Shown: piece by piece, positions 27,357 to 34,238 of the stretch
Layout of the letters: every line of letters begins with the position of its first letter
How positions within the stretch are numbered: position 1 is the first letter of the stretch
From: an uncultured Flavobacteriales bacterium
GTDB lineage: Bacteria > Bacteroidota > Bacteroidia > Flavobacteriales > JBLHRE01
Direction of reading: 5' to 3'
NCBI GenBank assembly: GCA_937139155.1
Contig: CAKZPI010000034.1
Location: 124,001 to 188,000 of the forward strand
DNA: 64,000 nt
Translations under genes and position numbers: made by a program
Notes under the pieces: generated by a model
What the model was told of the DNA's origin: nothing
What the model saw: the letters and a program-made list of their open reading frames with translations, nothing else
Databases searched by the model: none

Positions 27357-27445
27357 TCCGGCAAAAAATTTAAGCTGCAAGTTTAGTGAAACCTCGTCCA
27401 ATTATCAACATTTCCAAGTATTTAGACAGAACCAATTTCAATACC

Positions 27446-27453
27446 TACTTTTG
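27446..27453 (+). promoter_or_regulatory. Putative -7 element for the MacB-type permease gene
   Basis: TACTTTTG matches TAnnTTTG and ends 21 nt before the ATG at 27475, in the divergent gap with purH. A -33 element is not clear. Confidence 0.5.
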
Positions 27454-27474
27454 ACCCCGTGATACACATGCCCT

Positions 27475-28722
27475 ATGTTGGTTTTTAAACTCATCAAAGA
27501 AAGCTTCAAATTCGCCATCCATGCCTTGGTGGTGAACAAGCTCAGAACCATACTTTCCTTGCTAGGAGTTACCATTGGTATATTCTTAGTCATTGCGGTT
27601 TTTACCGTGGTAGACACCCTTGAACGCAATGTAAAACAAGACGTTGCGGCACTTGGCGACAATGTGATTTACGTACAGAAATGGCCTTGGGGCGGAAGCG
27701 GAGATTACCCTTGGTGGAAATATTTCAAAAGACCCGTACCCCTAAAATCTGAGATGAAAGACCTACAAAACCGACTTCAACTCGAAGACGGGGTGGCCTT
27801 TGTTATGAACGTAAACCGAACCCTTTCCCAGGGAAATAATAGCGTTTCAGGAGCAAGCATCACTGGGGCCTCTCATGACTATGCCCGGATTGTAAGCTTT
27901 GAACTGAGTCAAGGACGATATTTTACAGAAAGTGAATCAAACAGCGGAAAGCCCTTAACCATTCTTGGCTCAAGCTTGGCGGAAGGATTGTTTCCTGACG
28001 GGAATGCCATTGGCCAATCCATAAAAATGATGGGAAGAAAACTCACCGTCATTGGAGTTTTTGAAGAAATGGGCTCTTCCATGCTTGGAAATAGCACCGA
28101 CGAAATTGCCTTGGTTCCTCTGAATTTCGCTGAAAAAATCTTCGACCTCAGATCGGAGTCTGTTGGCGGATTCATCATGGTAAAGGCCAAATCCAATATT
28201 TCCATTGATCAATTGAAAGACGAAGTTCAAGGTGAAATGCGAGCCATTCGAAGACTCAAGCCTTCGGCCGATGATGATTTTTCATTGAACGAGGTGAGTG
28301 TATTGAGTGCCGGACTTGAAGCTTCCTTTTCAGCCCTTAGCATTGCTGGGTGGATCATGGGCGGATTCTCAATCTTAGTGGGAGGCTTCGGAATTGCCAA
28401 CATCATGTTTGTTTCCGTAAAGGAAAGAACCAACCAAATTGGCATTCAAAAATCATTGGGCGCCAAAAATTACTTCATCCTACTTCAATTCTTATTTGAA
28501 GCGGTTTCCCTCTGTTTAATTGGTGGAGGAGTTGGCCTTTTGATGGTGGCTGGAATATCTGGAATTGTAGATGCCGTTTTTGACCTCGGACTAAAACTCA
28601 GCCTAGGTAATATTTTTCTAGGCTTGATTGTCTCCATTCTTATCGGATTGGTCTCAGGATTGGTACCCAGCTATTCGGCGGCCAAATTAGACCCGGTTGA
28701 AGCCATTCGCACCGGTATTTAA
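27475..28722 (+). CDS. MacB/FtsX-type ABC transporter permease
   Basis: The 415-residue protein has the MacB layout: one N-terminal membrane segment (about 25-47, TILSLLGVTIGIFLVIAVF), a large periplasmic domain (about 50-285), and three C-terminal segments within the FtsX domain. The conserved tail LVPSYSAAKLDPVEAIR is present. No ATPase or membrane-fusion gene is adjacent; an ATPase of the right subfamily lies at 3242-3946. Bacteroidota members are often annotated as antimicrobial-peptide or lipoprotein exporters; the substrate here is not known. Confidence 0.92.
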   Translation: MLVFKLIKESFKFAIHALVVNKLRTILSLLGVTIGIFLVIAVFTVVDTLERNVKQDVAALGDNVIYVQKWPWGGSGDYPWWKYFKRPVPLKSEMKDLQNRLQLEDGVAFVMNVNRTLSQGNNSVSGASITGASHDYARIVSFELSQGRYFTESESNSGKPLTILGSSLAEGLFPDGNAIGQSIKMMGRKLTVIGVFEEMGSSMLGNSTDEIALVPLNFAEKIFDLRSESVGGFIMVKAKSNISIDQLKDEVQGEMRAIRRLKPSADDDFSLNEVSVLSAGLEASFSALSIAGWIMGGFSILVGGFGIANIMFVSVKERTNQIGIQKSLGAKNYFILLQFLFEAVSLCLIGGGVGLLMVAGISGIVDAVFDLGLKLSLGNIFLGLIVSILIGLVSGLVPSYSAAKLDPVEAIRTGI

Positions 28723-28776
28723 CCAAAATTTCAGAGATTTTTCTTTATTCGTGCAGATACATTAAATGTGTATACA

Positions 28777-28784
28777 TATATTTG
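28777..28784 (+). promoter_or_regulatory. Putative -7 element directly before the MarR gene
   Basis: TATATTTG matches TAnnTTTG and ends only 7 nt before the ATG at 28792. If it is used, transcription starts almost at the start codon. Confidence 0.5.
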
Positions 28785-28791
28785 CGGAGTC

Positions 28792-29262
28792 ATGAAATTA
28801 AAAACCATAGAAGAGAGCATATTTCAAGGCAAGCCCTTTCAAAGCATGATTCAAAAAGCTTCGGTGAACATAATTTACACGGCCCATTGGTTGCAACAAA
28901 AACACAATCAAGTATTTAAAACCTTCGACCTAAGCTCACAGCAGTTCAATGTGCTTAGGATACTAAGAGGGCAACACCCTAAATCTGTTACCGTTAAGCT
29001 GATTTCTGAACGAATGATCGACCAAAGCAGCAATGTTAGCCGCCTAATTGAAAAACTTTTGGCAAAAGATTTAATCATTCGCCAAACCTCACCCCAAGAC
29101 CGAAGAAGGGTGGATGTTCAAATCAACCAAAAAGGCCTTGACCTTCTGAGTGAAATTGACCAAAAACTAGAAGGATTTGAAGGGGATTTTAAGGAGGTAA
29201 GCGATGAAGAACTAGAAACCCTTTCAAATATATTGGATAAAATTCGAGGAATCTCTGATTAG
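28792..29262 (+). CDS. MarR family transcriptional regulator
   Basis: The 156-residue protein has a MarR winged helix. The DNA-binding region runs about 50-110, with FDLSSQQFNVLRILRG leading into the recognition helix (MIDQSSNVSRLIEKLLAKDLI) and the wing RQTSPQDRRRVDVQI. Helices at both ends form the dimer interface. I prefer the ATG at 28792 to the in-frame codon at 28768, because the latter lies upstream of the promoter element. The nitroreductase gene 34 nt downstream on the same strand is the likely target. Confidence 0.9.
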   Translation: MKLKTIEESIFQGKPFQSMIQKASVNIIYTAHWLQQKHNQVFKTFDLSSQQFNVLRILRGQHPKSVTVKLISERMIDQSSNVSRLIEKLLAKDLIIRQTSPQDRRRVDVQINQKGLDLLSEIDQKLEGFEGDFKEVSDEELETLSNILDKIRGISD

Positions 29263-29296
29263 ATTTCCTCCGTATTTATAAATAGAAATTCCCTAG

Positions 29297-29836
29297 ATGA
29301 CAAATACCCTAGAATCCCCAAGTCAAATTGACCAAATCATCGAAAAAAGATTTAGTCCAAGAAAATTTACCGGAACCCCAATTTCGGAAGAAATCTTAGG
29401 GCATATTTTTAACCAAGCCAAATGGGCCGCCTCTTGCTTCAATGAACAACCTTGGAGGTTTTATTATGCACACCAAGGCAGCGAAGGTTTTGACAAGATT
29501 CACCAATGCTTGAGTGAAGGCAATAAACCTTGGACCCAAAATGCCTCGGTTTTGATCATCGCTTCAGCGAAAACAAGATTTGCCCGAAACAATAAGGAGA
29601 ACCGACACGCATGGTATGATCTAGGCCAGTCTGTAGCCACCTTGGCCTTGTCCGCTTGGGAAAAAGGAATAGGAATTCATCAAATGGCAGGCTTTGATGC
29701 AGCAAAGGCAAAAGAACTTCTTAAGCTAGAAGAAGATGAAGATGCCGTAACGGCCATTGCCATAGGACCCTTTGATGAAACCAAAGAAGACCGAAGCCGA
29801 AACTCAGTTTCAGATTTCACAAAGAATATTGAATAA
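29297..29836 (+). CDS. Nitroreductase family protein
   Basis: An FMN-dependent oxidoreductase of 179 residues. The N-terminal FMN-binding RFSPRKFTGTPISEE, the substrate-loop ASCFNEQPWRFYYA and the central DLGQSVATLALSAWEKGIG are typical of the small nitroreductases. Length is normal for the compact subgroup. It follows a MarR gene closely, an arrangement often seen for redox- or xenobiotic-responsive enzymes. Substrate cannot be read from the sequence. Confidence 0.88.
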   Translation: MTNTLESPSQIDQIIEKRFSPRKFTGTPISEEILGHIFNQAKWAASCFNEQPWRFYYAHQGSEGFDKIHQCLSEGNKPWTQNASVLIIASAKTRFARNNKENRHAWYDLGQSVATLALSAWEKGIGIHQMAGFDAAKAKELLKLEEDEDAVTAIAIGPFDETKEDRSRNSVSDFTKNIE

Positions 29837-29879
29837 GGAATTCCTATTCATGCATAATTTTTTATATAATAATTTATTG

Positions 29880-29887
29880 TATTTTTG
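29880..29887 (+). promoter_or_regulatory. Putative -7 element for the 78-aa gene
   Basis: TATTTTTG matches TAnnTTTG and lies 23 nt before the ATG at 29911 in an AT-rich gap. Confidence 0.5.
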
Positions 29888-29910
29888 AATAAACATTTAA
29901 ATGTGAACCG

Positions 29911-30147
29911 ATGGAAGTAAAAAAACTCACACCAGGTGTTTTGGTTAATTACCTAAGAGAAAACCAAAACAACAACAAGACCTTAAAGGCCTTATTTGCA
30001 ACCCATTTTCTTGGAAAATTAACGGATGCAGAACTTAATGGATTGAAAAAATCCATTGAGAAAGAAGAATTCAAAAGAGCAGAAGAAAAAGTCAACGACA
30101 TGAAATCTACTCTTGAAAAAATGGGTTACGCTGTCTCTAAAAAATAG
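29911..30147 (+). CDS. Small charged protein of unknown function, 78 aa
   Basis: I do not recognise the family. The protein is soluble, lysine- and glutamate-rich and almost entirely helical by eye (LTDAELNGLKKSIEKEEF, then a C-terminal helix). It has its own promoter element and is followed 24 nt later by a strong intrinsic terminator, so it is an independent single-gene unit, which suggests a real and possibly well-expressed gene. Confidence 0.7.
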   Translation: MEVKKLTPGVLVNYLRENQNNNKTLKALFATHFLGKLTDAELNGLKKSIEKEEFKRAEEKVNDMKSTLEKMGYAVSKK

Positions 30148-30171
30148 ACAGTTCCTCCCTATGATTTTCAG

Positions 30172-30195
30172 AAAGCGGCTTCGGCCGCTTTTTTT
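30172..30195 (+). terminator. Intrinsic terminator after the 78-aa gene
   Basis: A GC-rich stem AGCGGC (30174-30179)/GCCGCT (30184-30189) with a stable TTCG tetraloop is followed by seven Ts. The 190 nt between it and the next gene hold no other feature apart from TACATTTA (30320-30327), a one-mismatch -7 element. Confidence 0.92.
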
Positions 30196-30389
30196 ATGCC
30201 CCAAAAAACCATTTACCTCAGGAGTTTTTTTGAGCAAAACCCAAAATCAACCTCAAATCATCCCGAAAAATTCTTTTAATTTTTTCACTGACCTTCCTCA
30301 GTTCCTCCTGAAAAAATTTTACATTTACCCAGCCAAAACCTGATTGTTCTCCCTATGCTATGACGAGTTCAATCTACATATCTTGATTC

Positions 30390-30941
30390 ATGATCTTACG
30401 AAAAGCCCTTTTGTTTTTCACGGTACTTGTATTTAGCTCAAGCTTATCCAAGGCCAACAATGCTTACCAACAAGGAGAAAGCAGTTCACAATCAGACAGC
30501 CTGCAGGTTCAAATCCAGGCTATGATGGAAGAAATCCAATCCCTAAAGAAATCTCAAACTTCGCTGAATAGAGAATTGAATACGGTTCGGGCGGAGATTG
30601 ATAAGGCAGAAGCCAAGCTTCAAACCAATTTAGAGGCTGGCATGACCAAATCGGCCAAGCAACAAGCCAGCTTCTCTGAAAAAGTTTCCGCCGAAATAGA
30701 TGCCTACCAAAACCGAATCAAGGTACTAGAAGATGAATTGGTGGCCCGAGAAATGGAAATTGAATCGGTAGAGGCTACAGCCAACGCCAGATTCAACAAT
30801 CTATTGGCGCTAATCATCATTACCCTATTATTAAGTCCCATTCTAATTTGGGTATCTTCCAGAAGAAACTGGAAAAAGGCCGTAACCGAACACCAAGCCA
30901 ATTGGAATCGCTTTCAAGAATACATTTTAAAGAAGAAATAA
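30390..30941 (+). CDS. Bitopic coiled-coil membrane protein of the GldLM-like cluster
   Basis: The 183-residue protein has a signal peptide (about 1-22, ending SLSKA), a long heptad-rich coiled coil (about 36-130: MMEEIQSLKKSQTSLNREL), a single membrane segment (about 138-156, LLALIIITLLLSPILIWVS) and a short basic tail (RRNWKKA onward). If the signal peptide is cleaved, the coiled coil lies in the periplasm. No named family is recognised. It starts a five-gene plus-strand run, 17 nt before the GldL-like gene, so I infer that it is a structural part or regulator of that motor. Confidence 0.75.
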   Translation: MILRKALLFFTVLVFSSSLSKANNAYQQGESSSQSDSLQVQIQAMMEEIQSLKKSQTSLNRELNTVRAEIDKAEAKLQTNLEAGMTKSAKQQASFSEKVSAEIDAYQNRIKVLEDELVAREMEIESVEATANARFNNLLALIIITLLLSPILIWVSSRRNWKKAVTEHQANWNRFQEYILKKK

Positions 30942-30958
30942 AATAAAACATATACACG

Positions 30959-31450
30959 ATGAAGGAGAATAAAAAAGCCGGTTTAGATCCAATCACCTTT
31001 ATATATGGGGTGGGTGCTGCCATTGTATTGATTGGCGCCATGTTTAAGTTCTTAGGATGGCAGTTTGCCAATGAATTATTCATCATCGGCCTTTCTGTAG
31101 AGGCGGTGGTATTCTTAATTTCCGCCTTTGAGCGCAAAGAAGAAGACAAAGATTATAACTGGGAAAATGTTTTTCCTCAGCTTCACAACGGGTCTCCGTC
31201 AAGCAACGGACAAGCACCTACGGCTGAGTTTCAAAACGCCATTCAACAGTTTTCTTCTACCCTAGGAAACCTCAACAGCCAATTGTCTGAAATGGGGCAA
31301 ACCGTAGAAAGCATTAAGCAAGAAATGGAGGCCAACGCCAAAGATTCTCAAAACATGCACGAAAAACTTTCTGAATTCAATCAGCTCATGGATCATTACA
31401 ACCAAAACATGAAGCAGATCAATCAGAAGTATCAGGAAATCTTGAACTGA
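30959..31450 (+). CDS. GldL-like motor protein
   Basis: GldL is the stator-like subunit of the proton-driven GldLM motor of gliding and type IX secretion. This 163-residue homologue has two membrane segments (about 12-32, ITFIYGVGAAIVLIGAMFKF, and about 38-57, ELFIIGLSVEAVVFLISAF). The second segment carries Glu48, matching the essential membrane glutamate of GldL. It continues with SAFE, then WENVFPQLHNG, which parallels the conserved WxxVYPEL of GldL. The cytoplasmic tail (about 95-163) is a helical coiled coil, shorter than in canonical GldL (about 210-220 residues). The next two genes are GldM-like. Confidence 0.88.
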   Translation: MKENKKAGLDPITFIYGVGAAIVLIGAMFKFLGWQFANELFIIGLSVEAVVFLISAFERKEEDKDYNWENVFPQLHNGSPSSNGQAPTAEFQNAIQQFSSTLGNLNSQLSEMGQTVESIKQEMEANAKDSQNMHEKLSEFNQLMDHYNQNMKQINQKYQEILN

Positions 31451-31463
31451 TAGCAACCTCAAT

Positions 31464-32858
31464 ATGAGTCGAACTGTACGCATACCAAAATCTAAGAACA
31501 TGCTTTTCAAAAAGCTGTCGTTCTTGTATTTGGTATTTATTCTCTTCCTTTTTCTTACCAGTCCGGGTGAGTATGTTATCCCTTTTCAAGGGGTTCTTGA
31601 CAGCCAGAAGGCATTAAACGCCCAGCTCCACCAAGAATTTAAAGCACGCACACCCAAAACCGAAGACCTGAGCATCCTGCACCAAGCCGTAGAAAACTAC
31701 CTTCGTGTGGTAAAAAAAGTGGAAGATGAATTCTCCGCTTTCGCGGGAAGCGACGACCTGGCTACCTTCAAACTAAAAGAAAAAGGATTCGCAGACGATT
31801 TCATTTCAAGCGATCTGGCTGATGAACTGGAAGAGGCCAATCAAAACCTTTCTGAGGTATACGCCCGAAAAGCCTCCCTCGATCTTTTCCCAAAACTGGT
31901 TCAATTGGAAGGCCTTAATTTGGAAAGACATCCCGGCATCGTTTATTATTTCCATGAAACACCCAACGGAATCATTCCCTCCGTTCTTGAACATTTCAAA
32001 ACCACAGCCTACCAAGCCTACCAAGACGCCGAAGCCAACCTAGCCCCTTCCCTTCCAAAACAAGAAATAGAAGAGGTTAAGCATTCTGCCTATATAGCCC
32101 GTTTTAAGGAAGAGCTCATTTTCGGAGAAACCTTCTCCCTTCAAGTCCATCATGATACCTCAAAGGCCCAAGCTTTTATAAATGATGAAGAATTAAAGCT
32201 AAGCCAAGAAAAAGACGGAATCAGCAAATTGACCTATCTCCCAACCAGGCCCGGTCAATATGCTTTAAGAATTGAAATCGGAGGAAAACCTCTGCTTGGA
32301 TCCTTCCGGGTTGAATCGCCCAGCCTTGAGAAACTCGGACTCTCAAATCCATTGAACCAACTTGAATTAGGAGAGTCTCATAAGCTTCCCATTCCAAAAG
32401 AATTTAAATCCCTTAACCTGGAATTAAACCTTCAGGGCGCTGAGGTGAAATACCGAAATGCCTACGTAGAAATAACCCCTTTCAAAGAAGGAGCCATTCC
32501 GGTATATTTGACCAGCGGTAAAGACACCCTCGACCAAACCGTATTCTATGCCCATGCCCCAAAAAGCCTTTCCATTAAGGTGATTGGAGAAAATGGAGAA
32601 AAAGTACTGAACCCCAAACTGGCCTTCAAACTGGAGTCCAACACACCCGGTTGGGAAATCATTGAATTTGAAGCTAAAGTCATTGGCAGTGGAGGTCCAC
32701 AAGCTTCCTTTCAAGCTTCCAATAAATTCCTGCCCAAAGAATTGCGCAAGCTTTTCCAGGAAGACAACTCCTCCGGAGACCTGGTCATCGACCGAATCAA
32801 ACTCATGAATCCTTCCGGGGCAACCCGTAACGGATCTCCCTTAATCTTAAACCAATAG
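31464..32858 (+). CDS. GldM-like protein, paralogue 1
   Basis: GldM crosses the inner membrane once and spans the periplasm. This 464-residue protein has a basic cytoplasmic N-terminus (RTVRIPKSKNMLFKK), one membrane segment (about 17-35) carrying YLVFI as in GldM, and a periplasmic part: a helical domain (about 40-215) followed by beta-sandwich domains (about 225-460), as in GldM_N followed by later domains. Length is slightly below canonical GldM (about 510-530). It starts 13 nt after the GldL-like gene and precedes a second, different GldM-like gene by 3 nt. Confidence 0.78.
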   Translation: MSRTVRIPKSKNMLFKKLSFLYLVFILFLFLTSPGEYVIPFQGVLDSQKALNAQLHQEFKARTPKTEDLSILHQAVENYLRVVKKVEDEFSAFAGSDDLATFKLKEKGFADDFISSDLADELEEANQNLSEVYARKASLDLFPKLVQLEGLNLERHPGIVYYFHETPNGIIPSVLEHFKTTAYQAYQDAEANLAPSLPKQEIEEVKHSAYIARFKEELIFGETFSLQVHHDTSKAQAFINDEELKLSQEKDGISKLTYLPTRPGQYALRIEIGGKPLLGSFRVESPSLEKLGLSNPLNQLELGESHKLPIPKEFKSLNLELNLQGAEVKYRNAYVEITPFKEGAIPVYLTSGKDTLDQTVFYAHAPKSLSIKVIGENGEKVLNPKLAFKLESNTPGWEIIEFEAKVIGSGGPQASFQASNKFLPKELRKLFQEDNSSGDLVIDRIKLMNPSGATRNGSPLILNQ

Positions 32859-32861
32859 AAC

Positions 32862-34238
32862 ATGGGAGCTACCACGAAAATAAAAAGGTCCAAACTCTTA
32901 AGATATAGGCTGATTAGCATCCTTTACCTTCTGTTTATTTCCCTATCGGCCTTGCAGATACCAGACAACTGGACCCGCCTTTCAAGAGAAATTCACGCTG
33001 GATTTATGGGGGTTGACCTTCCCGACGATATGGATGCATCCATCGAAGCAACCCACCGCTTCTTAAAAGTAATGTCAGACGAGTTTGACCAAACCCTGAA
33101 AATTGACCCCACCACTGGAAAATACCCAGAGCCCAAGGGGTATTCAAAAACCGACCGGTACTTCCTCGACGATAAAAATGGGGAAGCCCTCCATGACCGA
33201 CTCCTTTCTTTTTATAGAAATTACGCCCGGGGAGAAAACAAATTACCCCTTGAAAAACTATTTGCAGAAGATATTGACCATGGTTTCTTAAACCCAAAAT
33301 CAACCAATTGGATTGAATATAGGTTCAAACATGTACCCGTAGTTATTGCCCGCACCTTCTTAGAGGATCTTGAATTAAAACTTAAAATTCTTTCCCGGAA
33401 ACTTAATCTAGATGACCTTACCTCCGAGAAAAAGGCCTCTCCAATTTTAAAAATGGCCATGAACATCTCAGTGGCTAGGGTGGGTTCTCCCATTCGGTTT
33501 TACGCCCATAAAGATGAAGGTTGGGCAGGAACCTTAAAAGTAAACGGTGAAACCCGTCCAGTGCAAATCCCATCTGGAGATAGCCTCATTTATATCCCCA
33601 AAGAATCAGGCCTTCATGAATTTGAATTTGAACATGGGCAAGACCGTGAACACCTAAAAATTCAGGTTTATCCAGGTACCCTTTCCAAAAAAATTCAAGC
33701 CAAGAAAGTGCCCATGCCGGTTTTTATCGGACAAGAACAAGCCTATGTTTTCGGGAACATTCTAAAGCCTGAAAACTTAATCTGCTCTTGCGATACCAGT
33801 CTTCGCATGGACTTCAATGCTCAGGAAATTTATTTCACCCCAAGAAAGTCTGGTTGGTGCAAAATTGCCCTCCAAGGACCTAAAGGAAGAACCCTAATAC
33901 GAGATTCCGTTTTCGTTCAAAAAGCTCCCGAACCATATGTTTATGTTGAAGGAGCCGGAAACCATGTGATTTCCAGAAAAAGCCTTCAAAATGCCGGCCA
34001 ATTATTATTGAAAGGAATTTACCCCCTTTCTGATTCTGAATTGGAAATTGTGAAATTCAAATACCAAGTGCCCGGCCAAACCGATCATCCCATTGCTGTC
34101 GCAGGGAATGCCATCAACTTAGAAAATGTCAAGCTCCAAAATTGGCATTATATCCTCATTGAATCTGTACGTCTTAAAATAGGCAACCAAACCTTTGAGT
34201 ACAATCGTCCCATCCAATTAGAAATCTTGTCGCTATGA
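32862..34238 (+). CDS. GldM-like protein, paralogue 2
   Basis: The 458-residue protein repeats the layout of the preceding gene: basic N-terminus (TTKIKRSKLLRYR), one membrane segment (about 17-33) with YLLFI, a helical periplasmic region (about 35-205), then beta domains (about 210-455). Sequence identity to paralogue 1 is low by eye outside the N-terminus, so this is an old divergence rather than a recent duplication. Two cysteines (ICSCDTS) lie near 305-308. The stop overlaps the start of the next gene by 4 nt. A heterodimeric GldM pair is a natural reading, not a demonstrated one. Confidence 0.75.
   Translation: MGATTKIKRSKLLRYRLISILYLLFISLSALQIPDNWTRLSREIHAGFMGVDLPDDMDASIEATHRFLKVMSDEFDQTLKIDPTTGKYPEPKGYSKTDRYFLDDKNGEALHDRLLSFYRNYARGENKLPLEKLFAEDIDHGFLNPKSTNWIEYRFKHVPVVIARTFLEDLELKLKILSRKLNLDDLTSEKKASPILKMAMNISVARVGSPIRFYAHKDEGWAGTLKVNGETRPVQIPSGDSLIYIPKESGLHEFEFEHGQDREHLKIQVYPGTLSKKIQAKKVPMPVFIGQEQAYVFGNILKPENLICSCDTSLRMDFNAQEIYFTPRKSGWCKIALQGPKGRTLIRDSVFVQKAPEPYVYVEGAGNHVISRKSLQNAGQLLLKGIYPLSDSELEIVKFKYQVPGQTDHPIAVAGNAINLENVKLQNWHYILIESVRLKIGNQTFEYNRPIQLEILSL

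Noticed and set aside
30959..34238. Zorya- or MotAB-type defence motor
   Set aside because: The membrane layout, YLVFI motif and WxxVFPQL segment are GldL/GldM-like; there is no OmpA-like peptidoglycan-binding domain and no nuclease or helicase gene nearby.
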